Source: an uncultured Nitrospirales bacterium (GTDB lineage: Bacteria > Nitrospirota > Nitrospiria > Nitrospirales > UBA8639). From it: 64,000 nt of DNA. The notes under the pieces were generated by a model that had not been told where the DNA came from, did not search any database, and saw only the letters and a program-made list of their open reading frames with translations. The stretch covers positions 1,583,001-1,647,000 of the forward strand of contig OY282373.1 in the NCBI GenBank assembly GCA_958295805.1. Direction: 5' to 3'. The position numbers were made by a program, and so were the translations under genes. Of the stretch, positions 33,645 through 44,246 are shown piece by piece; position 1 is the first letter of the stretch; each line of letters begins with the position of its first letter.

Positions 33645-34660
33645 GTGGCTACCCTATTTGAAAAGGCCACGAGTTTTTCAAATTTCTCATGGGCCGCGCC
33701 GCTGTCCAATGCCGCCGTTGCCTGATTGTACCCTTCTTTCAGGGTTTTGGCTTTTCCGCACGCCACAAAGGCCGGGGCGGCATTCATGAGGACCACGTCC
33801 CGTCTGGCGTGACGATGGCCCTTGAGAACGTCCTGAAGCATGACGGCGTTCTCTTTCGGCGTCCCTCCCTTCAATTCAGCCGGGTGGACTCGGGTTAATC
33901 CGAAATGTTCCGGACCAATATGATAGCTCGAGACCCGGCCGGCTTTGCCTTCGGAAACATAGGTAAAATCGGTCGAGGTGATTTCATCTAATCCGTCCTT
34001 ACCGTGGAGAACAAAACAACGTTGGGTTCCCAGGCGGATGAGGACTTGGGCCAATTTTTCCGTTAAGGCCTGGTCGTAGACTCCCAAAATCTGGATCGGG
34101 GCTCCGGCAGGGTTGGCCAAGGGACCCATGACGTTCATCAACGTCCGGATCCCCATTTCAGATCGCGGGGCGGCACAATGCTTCATGGCTCCGTGATAGA
34201 GCGGGGCAAACAGGAATCCAATCCCGATTTCATTGATGCAGGCTTCCACGCGTTCGGGTGGAAGATCAATGTTGATGCCCATCGCAGCCAACACGTCCGC
34301 GCTCCCGGACCGCGAGGACACGGATCGATTCCCGTGCTTGGCAACGGTCATCCCTCCACCGGCAACGACGAACGCCGTCGCAGTGGAAATGTTAAAGGTA
34401 TTCGCGCGATCGCCGCCGGTGCCACAGGTATCCACAACCAGGGGGTCACCCACGTGGACGCGCACGGCCATTTCACGCATGGCTCGCACCGACCCTGTGA
34501 TTTCATCGACGGTTTCTCCCTTCATCCGCAGCCCCATCAGGTAGGCTGCGATTTGTGCGTCCGAAGCCGCCCCGTGCATGATCTGGATCATGACGTCGTA
34601 GGCGTCCGTTTCCGTGAGGCTGATGCCGTCAGCCAATTTCGTTAAGGCGTCTTGGATCAT
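33641..34660 (-). CDS. trpD: Anthranilate phosphoribosyltransferase
   Basis: 339 residues. PRPP-binding VDTCGTGGDRANTFNIST near residue 78, AKHGNRSVSSRSGSADVL and GPLANPAGA. Follows trpG by 14 bp. No fusion to trpG. Confidence 0.96.
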   Translation of the reverse strand: MIQDALTKLADGISLTETDAYDVMIQIMHGAASDAQIAAYLMGLRMKGETVDEITGSVRAMREMAVRVHVGDPLVVDTCGTGGDRANTFNISTATAFVVAGGGMTVAKHGNRSVSSRSGSADVLAAMGINIDLPPERVEACINEIGIGFLFAPLYHGAMKHCAAPRSEMGIRTLMNVMGPLANPAGAPIQILGVYDQALTEKLAQVLIRLGTQRCFVLHGKDGLDEITSTDFTYVSEGKAGRVSSYHIGPEHFGLTRVHPAELKGGTPKENAVMLQDVLKGHRHARRDVVLMNAAPAFVACGKAKTLKEGYNQATAALDSGAAHEKFEKLVAFSNRVAT

Positions 34661-34674
34661 GGTGGAGAAGGGGA

Positions 34675-35268
34675 TTACGCCGCGAGCGGTGTTCCGCTGA
34701 AACGGTGAGGGTTGAGGAAATTTCTGAGGAGATCCATGCCGGCTTTCGTCAAAATCGATTCAGGATGAAATTGCACGCCTTCTGCGCCGGTGGGCATGTG
34801 GCGCAGACCCATGATTTCTCCCTCATTCGTCATCGCTGAAATTTCAAAATCCTGAGGCAGCGTTTCCCGATGAACAATCAATGAATGATACCGGGTGGCC
34901 TCAAATGGATTGGGCAAGCCTTGAAAGATAGTTCGGTCGTCGTGTGTGATCTGCGACGTTTTGCCGTGCATCAATCGATCTGCACGGATGATTTCCCCAC
35001 CAAAGGCATAGGCCAACGATTGGTGCCCGAGGCACACCCCCAGGACCGGAAGACGTCCGGCAAAGCGGCGAATGACCTCAACGGAGACACCGGCTTCTTT
35101 GGGCGTCCCTGGACCGGGAGAAACCACGATCTGCTCGGGTTTGAATTTCTCAATCGCCTCCAGGGTAATCTTATCATTGCGATGCACCTGAACATCCGCG
35201 CCCAGTTCACCGAAATATTGAACGAGGTTATAGGTGAATGAATCGTAGTTATCGATCATCAACAACAT
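34675..35268 (-). CDS. trpG: Anthranilate synthase component II (glutamine amidotransferase)
   Basis: 197 residues from ATG 35268 ([15 protein letters not shown]), preceded by GGGAGGTGAAGG; the longer frame from 35355 adds 29 atypical residues. Nucleophile Cys in GVCLGHQS, His-Glu in GVQFHPES, and the VSPGPGTP oxyanion loop. Supplies ammonia to TrpE. Confidence 0.96.
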   Translation of the reverse strand: MLLMIDNYDSFTYNLVQYFGELGADVQVHRNDKITLEAIEKFKPEQIVVSPGPGTPKEAGVSVEVIRRFAGRLPVLGVCLGHQSLAYAFGGEIIRADRLMHGKTSQITHDDRTIFQGLPNPFEATRYHSLIVHRETLPQDFEISAMTNEGEIMGLRHMPTGAEGVQFHPESILTKAGMDLLRNFLNPHRFSGTPLAA

Positions 35269-35326
35269 GGTTACCTTCACCTCCCGCGTTCGCGGGTGCC
35301 CTCTTCCAACAGAGGAGAGAAGGAAG

Positions 35327-36823
35327 CTACTCCAATCCCTGTTCCGCCATTTCAATGCTTCGCATCATGGCCCGGGCCTTGTTATACGTTTCCTCGTATT
35401 CTCTGGTCGGATCGGAATCAGCGACGATTCCCGCTCCTGCTTGAACGAAGGCCTGACCATTCTTCATGACGATGGTTCGAATGTTAATACAGGTATCCAT
35501 GGATCCTGAAAAACTGAAATAGCCGACTGCCCCGGCGTAAGGCCCCCGCTGCGTGGGTTCGAGTTCTTCGATGATTTGCATGGCGCGAATTTTGGGGGCA
35601 CCCGAGACCGTGCCCGCCGGGAAGCACGCTTTCATCACGTCATAAGCCGTCCGGCCTTTCAGCAGGGTGCCGGTGACTTGTGACACAATGTGCATCACGT
35701 GGGAATAGCGCTCGATCGTCATGAATGGATCAACGGTGACCGTTTTGAACTGCGCCGCACGTCCGACGTCGTTGCGGCCGAGATCCACGAGCATGACGTG
35801 CTCGGCCCGCTCTTTTTCATCGGCAAGGAGTTCCGTTTCCAGGGCTTGATCTTGGGCCGGCGTCGATCCACGTTTCCGTGTGCCGGCAATGGGACGCACG
35901 ACGATCTGATCATCCTCGCATCGCACCAATACTTCCGGCGACGATCCCACCAGTTCAACCCCGGCCACTCGAAGATAAAACATATAGGGTGAGGGATTGA
36001 CCACCCGTAACGCGCGATAGATTTCCAAAGGTGGAACGTGAATCCTCGTCTCCCATCGCTGTGACACGACCGCCTGAACAATGTCTCCGGCTTGGATGTA
36101 TTCCTTCGTCCGCGTGACCATCTTTTCAAAATCGTCCTGCGTCACGTTGGACGTGAAGTGGACCGGTTGCACGCGGTGAGCGGTCAAACGGCGTGGAAGC
36201 GGTTTCTTGAGTTTCTCAATGATTTTTTCAATGCGGGCGACGGCGTCCATGTACGTTTTCTTCAAGGCGGATTTGGCGTGGGAAGCAACCAGGGCATTGG
36301 CCACGATTTTGATCGTATGGGCGACGTTATCGAAAATGAGGACGGTGTCCGTCAGTAGAAAAGCCAATAACGGCAAGTGTGACGACTCTTTGGAATAGGC
36401 CGGAATCGGCTCGAAATATCGAACCACGTCATATCCGAGATACCCTACCGCCCCCCCGATAAAGCGGGGCAGACCCGGAACGTGAACCGGTTGAAACGGT
36501 GCCAACATCTCCTGAACGTGATTCAAGGGATTATCATCCAAAGGAAGGTTCTCAAGCTTCAGGTCATGCTTTTTGACCAGTTTGCCGTGCTCTTCCCAAA
36601 TCACGTGAGTGGCACCGCTGCCCAGAAAAGAATAGCGCGTCCAGTTTTCGCCGCCTTCGATACTTTCAAAAAGGAAGGCGGTTTCGCCGGTATTGATTTT
36701 CGAAAATGCGCTGACGGGAGTCTCCAAATCCGCTAAAATTTCCCGATACACGGGCACCAGATTTCCCGCCAGCGCCAATTCGCAAAATTCCTCAAAACCA
36801 ACTGAATAACAAGGAGTTTTCAT
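35327..36823 (-). CDS. trpE: Anthranilate synthase component I
   Basis: 498 residues, the normal length. Chorismate-binding motifs [43 protein letters not shown] and [11 protein letters not shown]. First gene of trpEGDCFBA. The 174 bp upstream contain no leader ORF with clustered Trp codons that I could see, so control by attenuation is not supported. Confidence 0.95.
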   Translation of the reverse strand: MKTPCYSVGFEEFCELALAGNLVPVYREILADLETPVSAFSKINTGETAFLFESIEGGENWTRYSFLGSGATHVIWEEHGKLVKKHDLKLENLPLDDNPLNHVQEMLAPFQPVHVPGLPRFIGGAVGYLGYDVVRYFEPIPAYSKESSHLPLLAFLLTDTVLIFDNVAHTIKIVANALVASHAKSALKKTYMDAVARIEKIIEKLKKPLPRRLTAHRVQPVHFTSNVTQDDFEKMVTRTKEYIQAGDIVQAVVSQRWETRIHVPPLEIYRALRVVNPSPYMFYLRVAGVELVGSSPEVLVRCEDDQIVVRPIAGTRKRGSTPAQDQALETELLADEKERAEHVMLVDLGRNDVGRAAQFKTVTVDPFMTIERYSHVMHIVSQVTGTLLKGRTAYDVMKACFPAGTVSGAPKIRAMQIIEELEPTQRGPYAGAVGYFSFSGSMDTCINIRTIVMKNGQAFVQAGAGIVADSDPTREYEETYNKARAMMRSIEMAEQGLE

Positions 36824-36997
36824 CGGAGGAACGGTATCATGGGGGTAAAAAACAAGTCAATGAAACGCCGCTTCGCGCTGATTTCTCAACGACATCAGCC
36901 GCGTGTAGCGACAACGTGACAAGAACGCAGAGCGATGGGTCTCGACGAATCAGCAATTGATTCGCCGAGACTCCATCAACGATCCCGTTGAGTCGGC

Positions 36998-38008
36998 TTA
37001 CTGAAGGCCCTTGTAGACGTCGGGATTTTTTTTCCCTTTCACTTTCAAGAGGCCCAGCGCGCCTTTCTCGATGCGGAAGATCGAGTGGTCCACCGTAATA
37101 TACGTCCCAGGCACTTCGACGGTAAATTCCGCAATGGCAGACCCCGCAGCCGGGACCAGCGTAGTTTGCACGTTTTCCAGAGGTGGCGTCGTGAGAGAAC
37201 CCTCCGTCCATACTTTGTCGAAAATCTCACCGATGATGTGCCACGAAGCCACCAGGTTGGGACCGGCATTACCAAAGAAAATCCGAACGCGGTCACCGAC
37301 CATTGCCTTGAGGGGATTTTTGACCAAGGACCCGGCCATGCCGTTATACACGACGTAAGTCGGATGTTCGGCGGCCCCTTTCTCGTGATCAAACTCCAGG
37401 ACGTTGCCGCCAGCCTTGGCCTTTTTCGTATAAAAATCACTCTGCAAGAGATAGAATTCTTTATCCACGGGAGGAAGCCCGCCTTCCGGTTCCACCAGCA
37501 CCATTCCATACATTCCATTCGCAATGTGTGCAGGAATCGACGGCGAGGCCGTGGCGCAATGATACACGTAGAGACCGGGATTGATTGCCTTAAAACGCAG
37601 TCCGGTTGTCTCGCCAGGCTCGGTATTCAGCATCGCGGCACCACCGCCCGGGCCATTCACTGCATGGAAATCGATATTATGGCTCTCCGTGCTGTCCTTC
37701 GCGTTCGTCAAATGAATTTCCACGGTATCGCCCACCCGGACTCGGATCATGGGGCCGGGCACCGTGCCGTTAAAACTCCAGAATTTGTATTGCACCCCTT
37801 CCGCGAGCGTCCCGACGTATTCCTTCGCTTCCATCTCCACCACGACCGTTGCCGGTTTAGACCGGGTAATGGGAGGAGGAACATCCGGTGCCGTTGCAAG
37901 CTGCGCCTTGATTTGTTCCGCAAACACAGGCACCGGACAATAGGCAAGACACAAGGCCACCACCCACGCGCGACGAATCCCTAACATTCGAGAAAAGTGA
38001 TGCTGCAT
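36998..38008 (-). CDS. nirK: Copper-containing nitrite reductase
   Basis: 336 residues from ATG 38008, chosen for the strong AAGGAGGT site 7 nt upstream; the frame from 38047 is rejected. A signal peptide ends near VFA-EQ. Two cupredoxin domains. Copper ligands are seen in SHNIDFHAV, YVYHCATAS and IPAHIANGMYGM (type 1 His-Cys-His-Met and type 2 His), with a second-domain His in ASWHIIGEIFD. Reduces nitrite to NO in the periplasm. Divergent from hsdM across 57 bp. Confidence 0.93.
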   Translation of the reverse strand: MQHHFSRMLGIRRAWVVALCLAYCPVPVFAEQIKAQLATAPDVPPPITRSKPATVVVEMEAKEYVGTLAEGVQYKFWSFNGTVPGPMIRVRVGDTVEIHLTNAKDSTESHNIDFHAVNGPGGGAAMLNTEPGETTGLRFKAINPGLYVYHCATASPSIPAHIANGMYGMVLVEPEGGLPPVDKEFYLLQSDFYTKKAKAGGNVLEFDHEKGAAEHPTYVVYNGMAGSLVKNPLKAMVGDRVRIFFGNAGPNLVASWHIIGEIFDKVWTEGSLTTPPLENVQTTLVPAAGSAIAEFTVEVPGTYITVDHSIFRIEKGALGLLKVKGKKNPDVYKGLQ

Positions 38009-38031
38009 GATTTGGACCTCCTTAACTTGAA

Positions 38032-38060
38032 TTGACATATTTGCCATGTCTGCTATATGT
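38032..38060 (+). promoter_or_regulatory. Candidate hsdM promoter with overlapping inverted repeat
   Basis: TTGACA (38032-38037), 16-bp spacer, TATATG (38054-38059), only 6 nt before the hsdM ATG at 38066, suggesting a leaderless or near-leaderless mRNA. ACATAT (38035) and ATATGT (38055) form an inverted repeat over the promoter and GACAT/ATGTC a nested one, a plausible operator for the HTH domain of the HsdM protein. The nirK promoter must lie in the same 57 bp. Confidence 0.5.
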
Positions 38061-38065
38061 GAAAT

Positions 38066-39901
38066 ATGACTGATTTGAAAAACATATCGACAACGCTACG
38101 CGCCATTCGTGCCAATCTTGACCTCACGCAGGAACAACTTGCGGAGCGGCTCGGCGTCTCCTTCGCCAGTATCAACCGCTGGGAGGGCGGCGTGATGAGA
38201 CCGCAGAAGGCAGCACAGGAAGCCATTGCCGCACTCGCCGTCGAAGCGGGTGTTGACGCGGAGGAATCGGCGGCGGAGCCAACTGAAGCCGCAACACGGG
38301 TGACACGGCGGCGGGCCGGCGCTGCTCGTCGCACTTTTTCCCCTTCAACGAAACCCATGGAGGATATGCTATGGACCGCGGCCTGTTCCATCCGTGGGGA
38401 GAAAGACGCCCCGAAATTCAAAGATTACCTGCTTCCACTCCTCTTTCTCAAGCGCCTCTCGGATGTTTTTGACGACGAGATTGAGCGGCTGGCCGAGGAA
38501 TACGGAGACCGGGACGTGGCCAAGGAGATTGCCGAAAACGATCATGGCTTGCTGCGCTTCTACCTCCCCCCGGAAGCCCGGTGGGGCATCATCAGTGGAC
38601 ATGAAGCCCATGAGTGGCCGCTTGACGATCAGGGACGAAACACCCGGCCAAGAGACATCGGGGAGCATCTGACCAAGGCGGTGCGGGCGGTAGTCCGGCA
38701 AAACCCTTCGCTCTCAGGCGTCATTGATCTTGTCGACTTCGCATCCGAGCGCAACGGCGAGCGGGACGTCAACCCGGCGAAGTTCGCTGCGGTCGTCGAA
38801 ACCTTCTCCGACCCGCGTTACAGGCTCGGTCTCGCCGACGTGCAACCCGATTTTCTCGGCCGTGCCTATGAATTTCTCCTGCGCAAATTTGCAGAAGGGT
38901 CGGGCCAGAGCGCGGGCGAATTCTTCACGCCCACGGAAGTGGGGTTCCTGATGGCGCACATCATGCGCCCGAAACCAGGCGAGCAATGCCACGACTACGC
39001 CTGTGGCTCGGCCGGACTGCTCGTCAAGCTCCAACTTGTTGCCCGCGAGTTGGACCCAACCAGCCGCGTGCCGATCAAACTCAGCGGACAGGAACTCCAG
39101 GCAGAGAACTACGCCATTGCCCACATGAACGCGATCATCCACGACATGGACGTCAAGATCGCCCGCGGCGACACGATGATCAACCCGAAGTTCAAAACCG
39201 CTGCCGGCCAAATCGACGCACACGACATCGTGGTTGCCAATCCCATGTGGAACCAGCCATTCAGCCCCGACGTGTTTACCAACGACCCGTTCGACCGCTT
39301 CCACACCCGAGGCGGCGTCACGACCGGTAAGGGCGACTGGGCGTGGCTCCAACACACCCTGACCTGCCTGAACGAGCGCGGACGTGCCGCGGTGGTACTT
39401 GACACGGGCGCAGTAACACGCGGCTCCGGCGCCAAACACGAGGACAAGGAACGCAACATCCGCAAATGGTTCGTCGATCACGACTTCATCGACGGCGTAA
39501 TCCTGCTGCCGGACAACCTCTTCTACAACACGACCGCAGCCGGGGTGATCGTCGTGCTATCGAAACGCAAGCCTGCGGCGAGGAAGGGGCGGATTGTGCT
39601 GCTGAACGCGAGCAAGCGCGTGCGGAAGGGACGGCCCAAGAACTTCATCCCGGAGGAAGATATTCGGCCCTTGGCGGAGGCTTTCGTGAAGGGAGGATCG
39701 GTTGAAGGTGAAATCGCCGTCGTTACGCGGGAGCAGGCGAAGGAAGCCGACTATAATTTGAGTCCGAGCCGGTGGGTAGGGCAGATGATGGACGCCGACA
39801 CTGCTTCGGTCGCTGATCTAATCAAAAAGTTACGTCACCTGTCATCGACTTCATATGAAGTAGACAGACAACTTTTCTCTCTTCTGGAGAAGTTACAATG
39901 A
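38066..39901 (+). CDS. hsdM: Type I restriction-modification methyltransferase subunit with N-terminal XRE-type HTH
   Basis: 611 residues. Residues 8-60 are an XRE helix-turn-helix ([25 protein letters not shown]), then an Ala/Arg linker, the HsdM N-terminal helical region from about 95, and the N6-adenine methylase core with SAM motif [10 protein letters not shown] and catalytic NPMW (a variant of NPPY/F). Modifies host DNA together with HsdS. The fused HTH is not part of classical HsdM and suggests self-regulation of transcription. The stop overlaps the hsdS start (ATGA). Confidence 0.93.
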   Translation: MTDLKNISTTLRAIRANLDLTQEQLAERLGVSFASINRWEGGVMRPQKAAQEAIAALAVEAGVDAEESAAEPTEAATRVTRRRAGAARRTFSPSTKPMEDMLWTAACSIRGEKDAPKFKDYLLPLLFLKRLSDVFDDEIERLAEEYGDRDVAKEIAENDHGLLRFYLPPEARWGIISGHEAHEWPLDDQGRNTRPRDIGEHLTKAVRAVVRQNPSLSGVIDLVDFASERNGERDVNPAKFAAVVETFSDPRYRLGLADVQPDFLGRAYEFLLRKFAEGSGQSAGEFFTPTEVGFLMAHIMRPKPGEQCHDYACGSAGLLVKLQLVARELDPTSRVPIKLSGQELQAENYAIAHMNAIIHDMDVKIARGDTMINPKFKTAAGQIDAHDIVVANPMWNQPFSPDVFTNDPFDRFHTRGGVTTGKGDWAWLQHTLTCLNERGRAAVVLDTGAVTRGSGAKHEDKERNIRKWFVDHDFIDGVILLPDNLFYNTTAAGVIVVLSKRKPAARKGRIVLLNASKRVRKGRPKNFIPEEDIRPLAEAFVKGGSVEGEIAVVTREQAKEADYNLSPSRWVGQMMDADTASVADLIKKLRHLSSTSYEVDRQLFSLLEKLQ

Positions 39902-41127
39902 ACACGCCGGTTCCAACCGTCAAGCTAGGCGATTCAGATGTGGCGTCCGTAATTCTCGGCCAGTCGCCTCCCTCTTCGGTCTATAACGAAGTTGGTGACG
40001 GCTTGCCTTTCTTCCAAGGAAAGGCCGATTTTGGGTTGCTACACCCCATGCCTCGGGTCTGGTGTCGTACAGGTCAGAAGTTCGCATCTTCTGGAGATGT
40101 TTTGATTTCTGTTCGTGCACCTGTCGGTGACGTAAACGTCGCGACTGATGAGTGTGTTATAGGACGTGGCATTTCAGCAATTCGCGCAGAATCGAGAACT
40201 GATCCTTGGTTTCTTTATTTCGCTTTGCTCTACGCAAAACCAGTCCTTGAAAGCAGGGCGACGGGGTCGACATTTGCCAGCGTCAATAAGGCAACGTTGC
40301 TTGACCTCGACATTCCCTTTCCCGACAAGTCCCAACAGTCGAAAATAGGGTTGTTTCTTCATAATCTGGTCAAGCAGATTGAACAAGAGACGTTAATCAT
40401 CGCCGTCGCTCAAGACCTCAAAAAAGCCGCGATGCGGATTCTGCTCACGTACGGTCTGCGCGGGGAGGCACAGAAGGAGACCGAGATCGGTCCAGTACCG
40501 GAGAACTGGGAACTCATCCCTTGTGATAAAATCTTCAAACTCACCAGTGGAAGGAAGCGTCCTAACAATTTGTCTGACTGCCCGAGTGATGATAAGCCAT
40601 TTCCTGTTCTGGGTGGAAATGGAGTGATGGGATTCGCCCACGAGTGGCATTTGGATTCTTCCAAAATCCTCGTTATTGGACGGGTTGGCGAGTATTGCGG
40701 TGCAGTCCACATTGCTTCAGGCAAAATCTGGGTGACTGACAATGCGCTTTATGCGAAAGAATGGCTTAACGAAGATGCAGATTTAGAGTTTGTCGGAGCG
40801 TTTCTTTCGTACTTCGATCTGAATCGATTTAAGCGCATGGCGGGACAACCGTTGGTAACCCAAGGAATGATCAATGAGCACAGCATTCCGTTGCCAACAA
40901 CTCTTGCCGAACAACGCGAAATCGTCGCCGTCATCAACGCCATCGATCGGAAGATCAACCTTCACCGCCGCAAGCGTGCGGTGTTTGAAGAACTGCTCAA
41001 GGCTCTTCTCCACAAGCTAATGACCGGTCAAATTCGTGTTGCCGATCTCGATCTTTCAGATCTCTCCAAGACCGACCCTATTAGTTCCACAGAAAAACAC
41101 AGGGCAGTTAATCACGCAGAGAAGTAA
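39898..41127 (+). CDS. hsdS: Type I restriction-modification specificity subunit
   Basis: 409 residues. Two target recognition domains (about 5-150 and 205-360), each followed by a conserved helix: [24 protein letters not shown] and [36 protein letters not shown] 39898 overlaps hsdM by 4 nt. Recognises a bipartite DNA site; the sequence cannot be predicted here. Confidence 0.92.
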   Translation: MNTPVPTVKLGDSDVASVILGQSPPSSVYNEVGDGLPFFQGKADFGLLHPMPRVWCRTGQKFASSGDVLISVRAPVGDVNVATDECVIGRGISAIRAESRTDPWFLYFALLYAKPVLESRATGSTFASVNKATLLDLDIPFPDKSQQSKIGLFLHNLVKQIEQETLIIAVAQDLKKAAMRILLTYGLRGEAQKETEIGPVPENWELIPCDKIFKLTSGRKRPNNLSDCPSDDKPFPVLGGNGVMGFAHEWHLDSSKILVIGRVGEYCGAVHIASGKIWVTDNALYAKEWLNEDADLEFVGAFLSYFDLNRFKRMAGQPLVTQGMINEHSIPLPTTLAEQREIVAVINAIDRKINLHRRKRAVFEELLKALLHKLMTGQIRVADLDLSDLSKTDPISSTEKHRAVNHAEK

Positions 41128-41133
41128 TTCTCC

Positions 41134-41682
41134 ATGCACACCACAAAATTGATCAGAATCATCAGAAGGATAGCAGTATGGGTAGCCGCCATATTTTTGT
41201 TATGGCTTTTTGTACGAAGTTTTTTAGAATCAGATGCTAATACCAGATCCAGCATTATCGGTCTAATTGTCATGTTTATAAGCGGACTGATTACGCACTA
41301 CCAAACAAAGAAACGCGAAATTTCTGCACGCCATTTTTCTGATAAGCGTGAAGCTTACACTAAATTTATTGATTTTTTCTTTGAGGTTGTTCAGTTGGTG
41401 AAAACCAAGAAACAAATGGAAGATGAAGAACTGATCGAAAAGTCTATGCTGATCAAGAAAGACTTAATCGTCTGGGGAGGGCCAGAAATTGTTGAATTAT
41501 GGAACTCTTTCGACACTAAAGCAAAGGATGGCTCATCACTCGAAGAAAAGATGCGTATGTTGGAAGATATATTAAGGGCAATTCGAAAGGACTTGGGACA
41601 TGACGATAGTACGCTTCCACATGGGAGTCTCGTAGCACTTTTATTAATTGCCGAAGACAAGAAGCTACTTCTTGAAAAATGA
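41134..41682 (+). CDS. Small two-transmembrane protein of unknown function
   Basis: 182 residues, starting 6 bp after hsdS. Two hydrophobic helices at about 12-31 and 40-57, then a Lys/Glu-rich, mostly helical cytoplasmic part (KKREISARHFSDKREAYTKFIDFFFEVV). Family not recognised. The layout resembles small membrane effectors of defence loci such as SLATT-type proteins, but no diagnostic motif was seen. Codon usage is more AT-rich than the flanking housekeeping genes, as for the following two genes. Confidence 0.72.
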   Translation: MHTTKLIRIIRRIAVWVAAIFLLWLFVRSFLESDANTRSSIIGLIVMFISGLITHYQTKKREISARHFSDKREAYTKFIDFFFEVVQLVKTKKQMEDEELIEKSMLIKKDLIVWGGPEIVELWNSFDTKAKDGSSLEEKMRMLEDILRAIRKDLGHDDSTLPHGSLVALLLIAEDKKLLLEK

Positions 41683-41775
41683 CTATAAAGCGAAGCGTCA
41701 GAGGAAATTCAATGCCGATAACATCTCTTATCAAGCTGGTCGGACCAAACGATTGCGAAAAATTCTCCTTATTCA

Positions 41776-42441
41776 ATGGGCTTTACGCATAGTAAAATAG
41801 ACACCATGGCTGACAGAATGACCTTTCTAAGGCCACGAATTATTACGCAATGGAGGCGGCTGCGTGCTTCCATTGACAAATTAGAATTGGAAATCATGAA
41901 GGCCGACTCTCCACTCCCAACTCCGAGAATGTGCGAGTTTTTGGTTATTGCTGAAGATCGTCGTTTCGCCCGACATCCGGGAGTGGACCTATGGGCACTC
42001 TGTCGTGCTGCTTGGAAGACTTACTTCTGTAACTCACGACAAGGCGGTTCGACAATTCCGATGCAACTGGTTAGAACGATAACAGGTTGCTACGAAGTGA
42101 CATGGCAACGAAAGATTACGGAGATTCTTCTCGCGATTCTTTTATCGCGATACGTTCCCAAAGACCGGCTTCCCGTTCTTTATTTATGGTGTGCATACTA
42201 TGGCTGGAAGATGAATAACTTTAGGCAGGCATGTTCCAGATTGCTGCTTGATCCCACATCTACCTGCGAATCTGACGATGCTCAGTTAATTGCACGCCTG
42301 AAGTACCCTCAGCCGCAAAGATATGATTCCGTACGAATGAGAAAAATACACAATAGAGGATGTCATATATTGACATTGGCAAAAGTCAAAAAAACTTGCC
42401 TTTTTGCAAAGTATTCGGAAATCCAGAATGAAGCCCTTTGA
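41776..42441 (+). CDS. GT51-type transglycosylase-like protein lacking a membrane anchor
   Basis: 221 residues. Contains VIAEDRRFARHPGVD and QGGSTIPMQLVRTIT, which match the catalytic ED-x-x-F-x-x-H-x-G and GGSTI-x-Q motifs of peptidoglycan glycosyltransferases, then QRKITEILLAILLSRYVPKD. No signal or membrane helix is apparent, unlike MtgA or penicillin-binding proteins. A weak ribosome site precedes ATG 41776. The 3' end overlaps the next gene by 14 nt, pairing it with the nucleotidyltransferase. Role in the restriction island unknown. Confidence 0.75.
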   Translation: MGFTHSKIDTMADRMTFLRPRIITQWRRLRASIDKLELEIMKADSPLPTPRMCEFLVIAEDRRFARHPGVDLWALCRAAWKTYFCNSRQGGSTIPMQLVRTITGCYEVTWQRKITEILLAILLSRYVPKDRLPVLYLWCAYYGWKMNNFRQACSRLLLDPTSTCESDDAQLIARLKYPQPQRYDSVRMRKIHNRGCHILTLAKVKKTCLFAKYSEIQNEAL

Positions 42442-43108
42442 AATTGCAAATCCGATAGCCACGTTGCGGGGTCCCTATCCAGATGCAAAGACACTTCTTG
42501 ATACCGCACATAAAGGTGGGAGGGAAGTTCAGATAGCCCTTGCTCAGTTATGGCTAACCGAGGGAATTCCATTTGCATTTACTGAGTGTCCAGCACTTTA
42601 TGATTCGATTCGTTCTTGGCTGGGCACCAAATTGGATGTACACGCGAAGGAAATAAGCATAGCGGGCAGTGCTCGTCTCGGCGAATCACTTAAGCCAAAG
42701 AAAATTGGCACGCCATTTAACAAGGCGTCTGATTTAGACTTGTTTGTCGTGTCTGGAAAACTGTTCAACCAACTTCGAAATGAGTTTAATGTTTGGTCGA
42801 ACGACTACGAATCCGGTGTAATTAAACCTCGCCATGATAAGGAGAAGGGATATTGGATGGAGAATAAGAAGAGAGGTCCGAAATTAATCAATCTAGGGTT
42901 TATCGACGCAAAAATGATTCCTACTTGGAATAGATACCAGATGTCACAAAAAACAGCGCATTCAATGTGGGAGTTGGTAGAAAAATTGAAATCTACTGCC
43001 AACTCACCCAAACCGCAGAGAGCTTCTATTCGCTGCTATAACAACTGGTCTAGTCTCATCGAACGCATTTCGTTGAATCTGCATTGTTTGGTGGCGCCAC
43101 CACGATGA
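42428..43108 (+). CDS. Nucleotidyltransferase-fold protein
   Basis: 226 residues from ATG 42428. The core AGSARLGESLKPKKIGT followed by ASDLDLFVVS fits the polymerase-beta-like NTase pattern (GS, then D-x-D), with a possible third Asp in LGFIDAKMI. This is reminiscent of CD-NTase/SMODS enzymes but could be another minimal NTase. The start overlaps the GT51-like gene. The end overlaps the DUF3800 remnant by 4 nt. Product and target unknown. Confidence 0.72.
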   Translation: MKPFEIANPIATLRGPYPDAKTLLDTAHKGGREVQIALAQLWLTEGIPFAFTECPALYDSIRSWLGTKLDVHAKEISIAGSARLGESLKPKKIGTPFNKASDLDLFVVSGKLFNQLRNEFNVWSNDYESGVIKPRHDKEKGYWMENKKRGPKLINLGFIDAKMIPTWNRYQMSQKTAHSMWELVEKLKSTANSPKPQRASIRCYNNWSSLIERISLNLHCLVAPPR

Positions 43109-43585
43109 ACGACTGCGCTTATATCTTCCTTGACGAGTCTGGAAATTTGGACTTCGGTGCCAATGGAACACGCTATTTTCTGCTGACCAGCGTCAGCCAG
43201 CGCCGACCGTTTCCCGTAATGGAATCACTCAACGCATACCGGCACGAGTGTCTTGAGTTCGGCTTGGATATGGAGTCTTTCCATTGCGCCAAGGACAACC
43301 GGCATGTACGAGGGCGCGTCTTCGATCTAATTGATGCTCATCTCGGTGAGATTTGCATCGATTGTCTTGTAGTGGAGAAACACACAAGGCGGCTCCATCG
43401 TTACGTCAATGATCCTACCTTTACCTGAAAATGTTGGGTTATCTACTCCGGTTTGTCATTCGTAAAGAGTTGGAGAAAGGCGCTAAGGAGTTTATCGTCA
43501 TCACGGATACCCTGCCGTTCACGGGGAAGCGACACACGGCGGAAACCATAGCACGACGAATGCTCCTCCTGACTACATCAGGACT
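43105..43585 (+). pseudogene. DUF3800-family protein, frameshifted and 3'-truncated
   Basis: Starts MNDCAYIFLDESGNLDF, the typical DUF3800 opening (RNase H-like fold, often in defence loci). The frame ends at 43428, but the downstream frame from 43431 continues with LRFVIRKELEKGAKEFIVITDTLPF, which reads as the natural continuation. The 3' part then runs into the antisense VapC gene, and the C-terminal domain is absent. Best read as a decayed fragment. Confidence 0.68.
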
Positions 43586-43986
43586 TCGAATGCGGCTTTG
43601 CGACCGCGGCCGTATCGGAAGACTGCAAAATCGTTATCGAATGAAATGACACGTGAGATACCGAGCCGTTCCATGAGCGCGAAGGAAGTGCGATCGACGA
43701 GAGAGAAGTCCTGGTCGGGGAAGTGCTCACCAATTGCCCACGCGGCTTCGAGGTCTGCACTGGTCGTCTGTTCAATGGTGGCGACACCGCTTCGCAATCC
43801 GTCCCAAAAAGTTTCTGCCGCCTCGGCAGAGATGAAATGGTGGATGAGACGCCAAGTCTCAACCAGTATGTGGTCACTTGTGACAAGTGGTTCGTCCGTT
43901 ATCAAAAGTTGCTTCGCACGGCCGTTTTGCCGGTCGCAACGATCAGCAGCCGCATACCAGGCCGAACTGTCCACGAAGATGCTCAT
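43573..43986 (-). CDS. PIN-domain toxin, VapC-like
   Basis: 137 residues. Acidic PIN residues seen in MSIFVDSSAWYAAAD, ILVETWRLI, DQDFSLVDRTSFALME and VISFDNDFA, the expected four-acid site for RNA cleavage. The ATG overlaps the stop of the RHH antitoxin gene at 43983-43986. With 43983-44246 it forms a toxin-antitoxin pair inside the restriction island. Confidence 0.88.
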   Translation of the reverse strand: MSIFVDSSAWYAAADRCDRQNGRAKQLLITDEPLVTSDHILVETWRLIHHFISAEAAETFWDGLRSGVATIEQTTSADLEAAWAIGEHFPDQDFSLVDRTSFALMERLGISRVISFDNDFAVFRYGRGRKAAFEVLM

Positions 43987-44246
43987 GATGAATTGGAATG
44001 GCGGTACTTGCTCGTGCTGGTCGCTGCCCCGATCATTCGGTCTTTTTCTGATGCAATGTCAGTGCCTTTCGATGTACCAAGGTCAAAGATAATGGAGCGG
44101 TCACAGCTTCGTGAAGATGGATTGGCCAAGTCCTGGTCTACAAGTCGGCGCATGTACTCAGCAATTGAAATGCCCAGCGTGGCTGCACGCGCACGAACTC
44201 GCGTATAGAGTTCTGAATTGAGAGATATCTGAGTGCGCATCATCAT
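43983..44246 (-). CDS. Ribbon-helix-helix antitoxin
   Basis: 87 residues from ATG 44246 (MMMRTQISLNSELYTRVRARA), with GGTGG upstream. The N-terminal beta strand RTQISL and helix ISIAEYMRRLVDQDL match RHH repressors. The C-terminal part should bind the PIN toxin. The longer frame to 44462 lacks conserved character. Probably autorepresses the operon. Confidence 0.8.
   Translation of the reverse strand: MMMRTQISLNSELYTRVRARAATLGISIAEYMRRLVDQDLANPSSRSCDRSIIFDLGTSKGTDIASEKDRMIGAATSTSKYRHSNSS

Noticed and set aside
36824-36997. Trp attenuator ahead of trpE
   Set aside because: No short leader ORF with clustered TGG codons followed by paired hairpins could be found on the minus strand.
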